Translations under genes and position numbers: made by a program
Part shown: positions 45,824-57,800 of the stretch, piece by piece
How positions within the stretch are numbered: the first letter of the stretch is position 1
Layout: every line of letters begins with the position of its first letter
Assembly: GCA_022818135.1 (NCBI GenBank)
Contig: JAFMSR010000005.1
Coordinates: 34,048,872-34,112,871 of the forward strand
Length of the DNA: 64,000 bases
Origin: Saxidomus purpurata
Taxonomy: Eukaryota; Mollusca; Bivalvia; Venerida; Veneridae
Reading direction: 5' to 3'
The notes under the pieces: generated by a model
What the model saw: the letters and a program-made list of their open reading frames with translations, nothing else
Told to the model about the DNA's origin: nothing
Database searches by the model: none

Positions 45824-48800
45824 GTTTGTAGTACTTTTCATATATACCAAAGCAGAATAATTTATATACTGTATTAGATAGGGCCTACTGATTCAGAAGC
45901 GTAGGCGGGGCCAACTAGAGATTCCACAGACGCTTGGGTTCAGTAGAGCGATTCAGGCCTAAAAGTAGCCTCAATATTTCGACTGCAAGACCGACCGATT
46001 TTACAAACTGATATTATATAGATGTCTGTCTTTACGGCCGCGAAGGGCGGCCGTCGTTAATATAAAAAAAGCCCTGGCGCACAATTTGTTGGGCTAGCCT
46101 AAAAGATACCTTGTACGCATTTTTTTTTCATTTTGCATATGCAAATGTTATGAAAAACCCCCACAATTATGATCAGGCTTAGTCACTCAGTGAACACATT
46201 AACAGGCTGGTAACATTGCCCAATCGGGCTTCGAGTTACAAGGGTATCAAACTAGTCTCAATAATAAGACTTCAAACGCAGACCCATTTTACATACGGAC
46301 ATTTTATAGTTATCTGCGCTTTTTATAGTTATCTGAGGCTAAATAGCGCCTAGCAAAAATTATAACGATATTCACCCGTTGAGTACAATTATTTGGACTA
46401 CAAGGCACTAACAAAGTTAGCAGTCTATCCGTATGCTACGACCGGATGTAAACATTACGCACACACAGAGCATGCGCGGGCGTTTAACCCAACCCACGTA
46501 TTCAAATTTATTTGTTACGTTTTTGAATCAGCCGAACGTTTTAACCCGTTCTCGCAGTGCATAACATCTATAGATGAATGACAATATAAATTAATCTGTT
46601 CCCACTATATAAATAAAAGTTACTCGACGAGGTTTCGATCTCTGATCTCCCGCGTGCCAAACGGGGATACATAACACTGCGCTATCGAGGCCTTGAGTTA
46701 CAGAGCGTATAACTTCGTTATTCAGCAATACAGACGTTTGTTTCGGAATGGCAGTACAAATTTATGTAAACAAACAAATTTAACTTCCCAGACACTTTAA
46801 ATAAGAAATGGACACATCATAAACTTGGTAGTTTCGTAAAGTATATTCAAATATCTGTTAGAAAAAAATTGTCTGCATGTACAAAAAAATTTCAAAGTTG
46901 GTTTAAAAGACAATCTTCAGCCGCTACCCGTTGGCAGAATCTCAGTCGTTCCGATTAATTTGTGAACTTTAAAACGCTCGTAAACTATCAATAATTGGTC
47001 AATTTTTATCATATTTCTTTTATTTTATTTATCATTCAATATTCAATCAAAAACCATCAAGTTTTCTTACATGGAAGAAATTTGTTAAACGTGGCGAGCT
47101 TTGCAAGCAGACATGTGTCGATTTCCAACTCGCAACAGCGCGCTTACGGTAATTCTAATATGGCGGTTCATTTGCATAATTTATTCATAAACGCAGGAGC
47201 ATAGAACTTTGTTAGTGCAAGGGTAACCAGTCAACTCGTACCTAAGTCAACTCGTACCTTAGTCATCTCGTACCCGAATTGGTCAACTCGTACGGTTCAA
47301 AAAGTCAACTTGTACCCTTTGTGGTCAACTCGTACCTTTTGTTGCAAAACTTATATTTCAACCAGGAACAAAAGTGACAGGTATGTAATCAAAGGTTGGG
47401 CCATATGGAATAATATCATGATTTTATTGAAATCTGTGTTTTAGTGCTCAGTGTTGTATAATTTTCCGACATTGAACAGCTAAAAGTACAAAAATAAAAC
47501 AGGAAGAAAATTAACTAATTTCAGTAGCGTGTCTACAAACCTAAATTCGATGTTGGAGGGCCTATTTTGTCTTAAAAAACCTAAGTTGAACTGAAGTAAA
47601 ACATATTTTTGTCATTTACATGATGAAAATAATACAATTTACGAAAGTCCTGTTATTCTCGGGTTCGCACGTTTGGGTACAGAAAAATTATTTACATTCG
47701 GGAAAGGTGATTCCTCGGCTGTCATCGCTTACAGGTGCACCAGTCATTTTGCATCTTTAACTTTGAATAATATAATAACCAAGATTAGAAATGAAAGAAG
47801 ATGACGATCTTCCATTACCTTGAAACTATCGCACTGTTTTTAAAATAATTCTATGTTGCCAAAAGCTTTCTGTTTCGTTTAAAATATGAGTCAACGGTAA
47901 AGACCAAGTTTTCACCTTTTACTGAATGAAGAACTGAACGCGACCTAATAATCTGATTGGTTAACTGGTCAGTATGACGTCACGGCGAAGCCGAGAATTC
48001 TTTATTTTATTAACACTTCAACTGAATGATTATGCAGGGTACGACTTTTTTCAAGACATTCTCTTCATTACTACAAATGTACCGCTTTCTGATACAATTT
48101 TGCAGAATAAGAGCAAAATAAAGTATTTCATTGGGAACATTTAATGATGATTGATAAAAAATATTATTATCTCAGAGATAATGAATAAAAAATTTTAAGG
48201 TACAAGTTGACTTTTTCGAAAAAAAAATCAGGTACGAGTTGACCAATTCGGGTACGAGATGACTAAGGTACGAGTTGACTTAGGTACGAGTTGACCTGGA
48301 AGCGTTAGAAGCCGTATCAAGCCTTTATTGCCCGATCAGGCTTAACTTGATCAATAGAAATTATCTTTTTTGTAAATATTTTGTAAAGTATTTTATAGAT
48401 AATTTCTAAAGTCCAAGAATATGTTCCTTGCAACATTACATTATGTTAGGAGTCAAAATAACCCAACTATAATCAGTCAACAGGTTTGGTCCAAAGCTAT
48501 ATTAAACTACCCTTTAAATTTAAAGACACTTGAACAGGAATGTGAGATAAGCATCTAGGCGTCTGTAGATATAGCTGTGACATTTGTCAAAAAATCATTG
48601 AATGTTACAGGTGTGCCTGTATTTAAGAGTGAGCAAAGCAATGATATGCCTTGATGATTGTTTGTGTGTTTTAAACAAAGAATAAACAGGTTGAACTTTT
48701 TTTCACCGCATCACTTGTTTGTACAATGTATGTATACCTAAGTTACTCACTGAACTGGAAATGGAATTTATTTTGAAGTATTTCAAGTAGGCCTATTAAG

Positions 48801-51800
48801 TCAATATTGTGAGAATATAACATAAGATATATCTCAGGTATGTAATATTTTCTCACCAAGGAAAGTAGATTTATTCTTAGACTAATCATAAATATTAATT
48901 AATATGAAATAGCAAAATATACCTTTGAAAGGGGAGGTAATAACAACATGACAGAACACTGGTTATTTACCTCCCTTTGTAAGTAATTAAGAGTAATTTT
49001 GGCTTGAAAATGACATATTGTCTTATTTCTTTCACATGCTTCTGTTTAAATGATTGTTTAAATTAATAATGAAAGTTTACTTGGTGCTTTCATCTGGCAT
49101 TAACATTAACAGAGTATTTATTTACATGAGTTCATAATTTATCTAACTGAAAAAACTAGCTATCTGCAAAAATCCATATGGTGAAAAATAGAATAACCAG
49201 TGTAAATTTTCTACTTATTATATATATAAACTTACTACCATTTCAAATTAATGCACACATTAAGAATTAAAATGCACTTACAAAGTTTTAATGATCTTTT
49301 GACAAAAGTCGCAGCTAAATCTACAGACGCCCTTAAATTTAAAGGGTAGTTTAATCTAGCTTTGGACCAAACTTAGTCAATTCTTGCGCCAGAATACTAG
49401 CATTTTTACTTTCACTTTGCATGTACTTACAATGTAAAATAAACAAAACCTTTTGAGCAAAAATGTGCAAGTTTTATTTGGATAAAAAGTAGGTGTTTAT
49501 AACAAGGGAACACCAGCTGAAGAAATGTAGGACTTTCGAACAATTCATTAAATATTTCTTAAAATATTTATATAGTTCTTAGTTTCTTTTAATAAAGTTA
49601 AGCCCGATCAGGCAATTAAAGCTTGATTGGGCTTCTAAGCCGATTGGGCAATGTTACCAGCCTGATTAAAGCATCTGTGGAATCTCACGTAACTTCATGA
49701 CGTTTGCCGACTCAAAAGTTCTAACCCTAGCGAATAGTTCCCGGCAGAGGTCGTTTGTTATGCATTCGTAATTCAAATTATGAGCCGGGCACCAATCCTA
49801 TTACATCATTAGACCCGGCTATCAGAGAGGTTTATTTATTTTAAAACAGGGTGGGGTTCCTCATAGCATGTAAAAATGTAAAGAAAATGATTACAAGATA
49901 CACTTTTGGACCAGAATTGCTCTACTGCACCCAAGCATCTGTGGTAGATTCCAGTTTAGCATTTCTTACTAGGTCTATTGTTTTAAATTGACTTGGATCA
50001 GTTGTCTGAAACGAGGAATCTATAGGCTGATTATAAAACTTATAAAACTACTGTACTGGAAGAAATACAAGAAACTCATTAGTTTCTTGTATTTCTTCCA
50101 GTACAGTAGTTTTATAACTTTTTCTTTTATTCCTCTAAGTTTAAACGACTTTGTTTCAGGATATTATAAATGATTCCTTCACTCCTCCGCTCTCCCTGAC
50201 CCCACACACAAACCTCTATTACCACCTCCACCAACTGCCTTGGCCCCTTTCCACTAAAATGCACTGCAGTCCTTATTAAAACTTACAAAACAAAACTTTT
50301 TTTGCCCCAGTGTTTCATGTACATTATTCACTTTACCTCAGGTTTGAACCAGATGATGAGCTGTCAAGCATTTTGACAAGGTTGTGGGAAATGGACGAGA
50401 ACAAATGTTACCCTGGCGATGACTTTCAGATAGATTTGCAGAGTATGTACATGTATATTTGCTTTCCATATCATTTGATTTCACTACAATTATTGATACA
50501 TTGCACAGTTGTCAAGAATTTTTTTTAAACTGAACTATGTATAACCAAATGCAATTTTGTTTCTTTGTCATTCAGGAGGTTGTACAGGACAGAATATAAA
50601 GTACAGATAAAAGTTGAAATTGTTTAAAGAACTTATTTCTTTTCATAACTTACCGTATAATTCGGACCCTACTGTACATACATGCCACAAAGTATCGAGT
50701 TAATGCCATTTTTTGGGGGCAAAATCCAGAGTTTTTGGAGAACTCGCTTGCAGATATTTTTTTAGCAGGAAATCATGCATTTCGATGGACGTATTTGACC
50801 TTTTTTGCGTATTAACACTAAAAAAGCCAATTTAAAACATAAGTTTTCTATTCCCCTTGTGATTGTTCACAGAAACGAATGCTAATAATCCAACGACAAT
50901 TTCACGGTATGCATAAAACTTTGAAGAAACGTGTTACGAAAACATCAAATCTTTTAATTTTGTTAAACTTGGTTAAATGATTTAATTAACATGTTTGGAG
51001 CGTGGTGACTTTTTTGAACTGTTGATTATCGGTTAATGATGATCGCTGTTTGAAAAGTTTATGAACCACAGCTAACTACCCTCCGGGCAATTTACCTAAG
51101 ATGATAGTGACAATTAACACAAACTTGTGTCAACACATCGGTTTTGCCACCCAATCGACTGAACACAATACTTGTACTTCTTCATTATTGATATCACGTG
51201 TCATGGTATTGACAATGTATATAGATTGATATTTTATGAACCTCATAGTTTTTTTTCCAGAATTTTAATTTAACAGGAGTTTTTAGTGTTTTTCCAAGCT
51301 TCGCCGGGTTAGGGTCTAAATAGCGGGAGAACCCGGCGAATATCGGGAGCATGGCATATATGCTACTGTATGAACGTGTGCATTATTCAAGATTAAGCTT
51401 AACTAACAGTTTAACTTTGACCCTACTGTATGAGCATGTGCATTTTTCAATGTTTAGGCATTTTTAGCTCGACTTTTCTATGAAAAGGGGAGCTATCCTA
51501 CTCGCCCCGGCGTCGGCGTCGGCGTTGGCGTCACACCTTGGTTAAGTTTTTCGTACCACCCCACTTTATTTCAAAAGTATTAGAGGTATGGCTTTGAAAC
51601 TTACCATACTTGTTTACCATCATAACCTCCATCTACAGACAAGAGTACATAACTCTGTCAAGGTTTTTGACAGAATTATGGCCCTTTTTTTACTTAGAAA
51701 GTGTATTGAGCTTGGTTAAGTTTTTCGTACCACCTCACTTTATTTCAAAACCATTGGAGGTATTGCTTTGAAACTAACCATACTTGTTAACCATCACAAC

Positions 51801-54800
51801 CTTCATCAACAGACAAGAGGACATAACTCTGTCAAAGTTTTTGACAGAATTATGCCCCTTTTTGACTTAGAAAATACATTGAATATGGGTAAAATCCACT
51901 TATTGCCTTAACCCTTTGAGATATTGCTTTGAAACTTTTAATGCTAATTCACATCATTACCCCCATCTGTACGCAAGAGAAGGTAACTCTGTCAGGGATT
52001 TGTTTTAAAAATTAAGGCCTTTTATCGACTTAGAATCTTGGTTAAGTTTTTCGTACCAGTCCACTTTTTGACTGAACTGTTTGAGATATTAATTAGAAAG
52101 TTGGAATACTTGTTTACCATCATGATTCCCAAACATGGGCAGGAGAAGGTAATTCTGTGAAGGATTTTATTTGAATTATGGCCCTTTTTGACTTAGAAAC
52201 TCAGTTAAAATTTTCATTCTTGTCCACTTGTTAACTTAACCATTTGAGATATTACTTTGAAAGTTGGAGTACTTATGTACCATCGTAAGACCTATCTGTA
52301 AGCAAAAGAAGATAACTCTGTGAAAATTTTTCTTGATTTGTACTTAGAAATTCCTAGTTAAAGTCTTGTGTGCCCTTAACTGTCAAAGTTTTGTTTTATT
52401 GGCAAGCACTAAAAAAGTCGAGCACGCTGTCCTACTGACAGCTCTTGTTTATAGGGATGCTATCCTCACTAATATTGTAGTTCTCTATTCCAGAGTCTTG
52501 TAGTACATTAAAGATTTTGCTGTTCAATACTTCTAACACAGTTTTGTAAAAGAAATACATTTTTTGTACACAATAAAATTTAAAGATATGCAAATTTATA
52601 GAGTTATGGCAACACTGTGCCAAGTGATAAGATAATAAGATGCAAGTTAAACTTTGGATACAATTGATGTTTATGATTTCTCTTTTTCAGGATATGTTTC
52701 TTTTCACCGACGTGAAGATCAGTCGAGGTACCCTTTGTTTCAGTATCTGGATGAAGAGAAAGTGTTTGGAAGAGAAACTTTCAAAGGTAAAATTATTTAA
52801 TGTCAGTGTTATTAGCTCACCTTACTAAGTTGGCCACAGACTCAGGACTAGAGGGTTTGTCTGAAGTCAATTTTATTTATCATTTTTACCACATGTTAAC
52901 CTTTTTTCTTGCTAAAGAAAGATCATTGCACTGCCATTTGCCCTTTACTTAGTTGTTCAGTTTGTGCTTGTTACTGTTTTGGGTGTTTCAATCAAACTTT
53001 ATACAGTGGAAGAGAATAATGGCAAAATGTGTTAATTTGTTATATGTAACACATGGCTCCTCAGCTCAAAGTTAGAGGTCACACTTCGTGTTCAGAGTCT
53101 CAATATTTATTTCATAGGCTGCCCTTGGCTCTGGTGGTGCAGCTGACAGCATTCCATACCTTCTCAAATTTCAGGAAATAGTCAATGCTTTTTATAAATA
53201 CTTTGATAACTCGCCCAAAAACACAAACAAACTTAAAGCAATGCAAAACATGTTGGAATTGAAAAAGAAATTGAAATTGAAGCAAATTTTTCATACTAGA
53301 TGGTTGTCATTTGATGGTGCTTTAAAAGCAATTATTTCAAATTATGATTGTCTGTTGTCTGTGTTTATGGCTGACAAGAGTCCCAAGGCAGTGGGTCTAC
53401 TTAAGAACATATCATGCTACAAGTTTTTGTATACTGCACACTTTTTGGCAGATGTTATGCAGAACCTATCCAACCTTAGCAAGTCCTTTCAGGCTCAAGA
53501 GATTGACTTTGCTGCTATTTACCCCCTCTTAGAGCATACAGTGTCCAAAATATCCTCCTTGAAGGAAAATGTGAATGGTGACAGCATTTCTGAATTTCTG
53601 AGTGATGTGCCCCAGGATCTACAGTCTGACTTTGAGTACAAGGGACACATCATCAGATGTTCAGAAAAGCAGGTCACTGATTCAGCATCTGTCTGTCAGT
53701 CATTTTGTGAAAAGGTTGTTACAAATCTTCAAAGCAGATTTGACAGTTCAGGTGATAGTGAAATCTTGTCTAGTTTAAGCAGTGTTTTTGATCCTGCCAT
53801 CATCAGTAGAGTTCATGAGCACAAAGACTTAATAAATGAGCATTTAGACATAATTTCTCCATTTGCTTGTAGTATTGGTGCCAACAATTTCAAAAGTCAG
53901 GCTCTGGAACTCATGGAGTTCATGCATTGCAATGCTAATGTTATGAAGCTCATGAACACTACTGGTGACATATGTCAATATATCATGAAACACAAGGCAC
54001 TGTACCCTGATGTTGCTAACCTGGCTTTCAGATTCTCAACAGCACCTGTATCCTCTGTTGAATGTGAGAGAGGCTTTAGTAGGCACAACCTTATTAAAAC
54101 AAAAACAAGGAATTGTTTAGGTACAGGTACTGTTGAGAATCTGATGAGAATCTCTCTTGAAAAGCCAGGCTGCACTTTTGATTATCAAAGGGCTTTCCAA
54201 AAATGGGTAAGCAGGAAAAGCAGGAGAATTATGTAACTGCATGTAGTAAGAATAGTCAGAGAAGAGTATAGTCTATGACAGGTTTGGCACTGTCCTGAAC
54301 TTTCCATGTTCTAACTTATTGCTGGTTGTAAGTTATTGACTGTGGCTACATATGCCAGTTCTTGCTGTTAAAATGTACTTATTTGTGTTCTTTTATTGTT
54401 GTTTTAAATTAATATGAATAAATAAACATTGAAAGCTATACCAGAATGTCTTTGTTTTTATTGTACAACACATTGTCATATGGACCATTTCCCCAAAACT
54501 TTAAAGTTTTTTTTTTTATCAATTTTTACAATGGCAATGCAACAACGCGCAGACTTTGGCTATTATTTTTTTTCATGAAAAATATGTGGCTATTATTTAT
54601 AAACTGCCAGTGTGAGCACTGATAGCAATAGTCTTTATGCTTCCTGGAGAGGGGAGCATATAGTCACTATGTTGTCTGTCTGTCTGTCCCTCGTTCTGTC
54701 TGCCTGAATACTTCTTGTCCAGAGCATTACTAACTGAAGTTGGGTTGATACTTCACACATTGATAGATGACATTGAGAGAGAGTGAAGTGACTAAGAACC

Positions 54801-57800
54801 TTACTTTAGCTAATCATATTTTTTAAATATCATCCGTTATCATATGAAAAACATAATTATAAAACCATTAAGCAGATATTCCGCATAGTGATTGAAGATA
54901 TTTAGAGGAAGTGCAGTGTCTAATAACCTTTACCCTACCAATTTGAATGATCTCTTTTTATCATTTAAACTCCTTGAAAAAAAAGTGACAACATAATAAA
55001 CAAACACTACACCTTTTATTTTCAGCGTTTCGGGCCTTGTTGAACAATTACGAGATGAAGTGTGGTGAAGCAGAAGTGGTTACACGGGAGGAGATAATGG
55101 AGAATAGAGAGTTTATCAATGCCATCATGGAAACAGATGTAATGAAAGAGTGTCACAAATACCTCATAGAGAAAGGAAAGTCTCCAGAAGACCTGGGCAA
55201 GTTTAAATGCCAAGTCTACAATCTGTGGTTCATGCTGACAAGTAGGACTAAGAATGATAAGTAGGTCATCTACCAACATCAGTATGAGCCCCGCTGTGCT
55301 AAAACTTGTATTTCCACTGTACTGTAAATTGGGTAATATTTGTGATGATTTAATTTTTCGCTATTTTCACAAAGTTCCTCAGATAGCTAAGTTAAAAAGC
55401 TTATGAAAGATTCTTTTCTCATAGATTTTCTGTAAGAAAATTCTCCCTTGGCTAATTTAGAATGTGCAAATAAGTCTGTCTGTTCACAAATTGCAAAATT
55501 TTCGTCAAGTGAAAATGCCCAATTTACAGTAGTCAGTGATGGACAAGACTAAGAGAGGTTAGCAAATAACTGATGTCATAGACTGTAAAGACCAAGCTAT
55601 GGTTTTCACACAGGGTGGCTCATTAAGTAAGGCTCTATTGCATGAAGAATGCAATTGCCTTGAATTTACATCACATAATTCTAGATTTGAAAAAGTGTTC
55701 CTTTATGGGTGTCTGAGTGCCCTTATTCTCAAGTTGCTTGATGTGTAGATATGAAATATAAGCCTTAGTGGTTTACCTTTGTCCTGTACAAAGATAGTGT
55801 ACTGTTTGCAAGACTAAATTACTGTATTTCGAGGAGGCGTAGAAACAGTTCAATCGCTCCTGGGAAGAACCAGTCCTCAGTAAGAAACTGTTAACTTTAT
55901 CACATAAAGAGATATGGATGGTAGCAGGGTTCGAACCTATGGCCCTCAATCTATGAGAGGTGACAGTGATTTCAAATCAGCGACACTAACCACAAATTTA
56001 TTTGTATCATGGCCAATTTCCTATACTACTCTTGAAGCTGTGATCTATTTCAGATAGAGTACAGTTTTAACCCCTGTCCCTTTGTACAAAGCAAATTACC
56101 ATAAATAGAGTAGTTTGGTCTTATGTAGATTGATCTCAAAGCCATTATACAAAGATATATTTAAAGAAACAAGACAGAAAATGATATACAACTTTGTGGT
56201 GAACGATAGACGGTGATAGAAGTACAATATATAATAATACAGAATCTAGAAAAGTAACATTTTGATTTCATAGGGCCCAAGACTCTAGCAGTTTTGAACA
56301 TGTGTTTGTTGGTGAATATCGTAACAATGAGTTTATTGGTCTTCACAATTGGATACAGCTATATCTACAAGAAAAACAAGGGAATATAAATTACCATGGT
56401 TATCTGAAAAGAGACACAGTAAGTATACATGTAAATAATCCTCGAGTATAACTAAACTAGATATTTTATAATTGCCACAATGAAAAATAAGAACTATTTT
56501 TTTATTGACTTGATAACACCAATAGCCACAAAAAGGGCTGTTCAAATAGGTTCTTATGGAGGAAGCTTTTATTGCTTAATGTCTAAATGTAAAGATAAAT
56601 TGCCAGGAAGTTGTAGGAGTTAAACGTCAGTTCCAACTGTATTTTGGTGATTTAAACAGACGGGCAGAACTAGTTCTAGACTCCTATCTGCTGTATGAAA
56701 CTGCCAACTTTCTAACATAAAAAGACATGGTTGAACCCATGACCCTCAGTCTATGAGAGATTACTGTGATTTCAAGTCAGGGGCTGTAACCACTCAAGCA
56801 CGGAGGCAGAGCTAAATTGTCTGGTTACCGTAGAAGAGGAAACAAGAGAACTTGATGGGATAATAATTTTAAAGAAGGAATTTCAGCTGTTTTCAGCCAT
56901 GATAGTTTTGTGAATAATTGCCCATTGTAATCTGGCAGAATGGGGGGGCAGCCTTGACCTATCAACGCAGTTCTACTTCTTAGAGATACAGATTTTATTG
57001 AAGACTTCAGGTACCATTTCAGAACTATCGTGGTTCGAGCCAGCTGGATAGTTCACCACCATGTAACAATTGACTTGAAAGAGGGACAAATCTGATTTTA
57101 AAATCTTGGATATATGTTTGATAACAGTTGATGCAGGAGGACTTGAGGTCTTGTCCTTCACTGGATCTCTTGTTACTAGCCAGTGTATAAATTATACTGT
57201 TTCCATTTCAGATAAAAGATGATGAGTTTCCCAGATTATTGTCCCTTCAATTTACATACCGCGATGATGAAGATGGTCAGATGGAGAAACCAGCCTGCAG
57301 TACATTTCTGGGAACCAGTCCAGAGTTTGAAATTGCTGCCTACACTATATGCTTCCTTACTAAACAGGTTTGATTTTGTTTTGACATTAAAGAATTTCTG
57401 AAATCTAAAATCCTTCATGCAATGTTTAATTTTAGTTTTCATTTTTAGCTCGACTATTCGAAGAATAAGGAAGCTATTGCACTCGCCGCACTCGCCCCAG
57501 CGTCGGCGTCTGCGTTGCTTAAAGTTTTTCATAAATTCAATATCTTGAATACTATCAAAGGTATTGACTTGAAACTCAAACTATATGTTTACCATCAACA
57601 TCTACACCTGGGGAAACAATCCCCATAACTCTGTTTTGATTTTTGACAGATTTATGTCCCTTTTTAACTTAGAATTTTTGGTAAAAGATTTTATAAAGTC
57701 AAATATCTTGAATACTATCAAAAGTATTGACTTGAAACTCAAAGTATTAGTCAACCATCAACATCTACACCTGAGGAAACAATCTCTATAACTCTGTTTT

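Larger units (their letters stand above)
45877..49975. repeat. Nested fold-back complex in ENDOU intron 1
   Basis: Several inverted pairs nest in order. 45,919-45,960 pairs with 49,908-49,951 (shared CACAGAYGCTTGGGT and CAGTAGAGC). 46,203-46,227 pairs perfectly (25 bases) with 49,640-49,664. 48,310-48,345 pairs with 49,597-49,632. 48,485-48,525 pairs with 49,331-49,371, and 48,558-48,581 with 49,309-49,332. The left arm of the inner pair is split at about 46,235/48,300 by the inserted 13-mer element and adjoining sequence. No ORF is supported. Confidence 0.7.

Noticed and set aside
52787..54236. hAT ORF as an alternative in-frame exon of ENDOU
   Set aside because: Exon 3 ends one base into a codon; joining to 53,118 gives a stop after nine codons.
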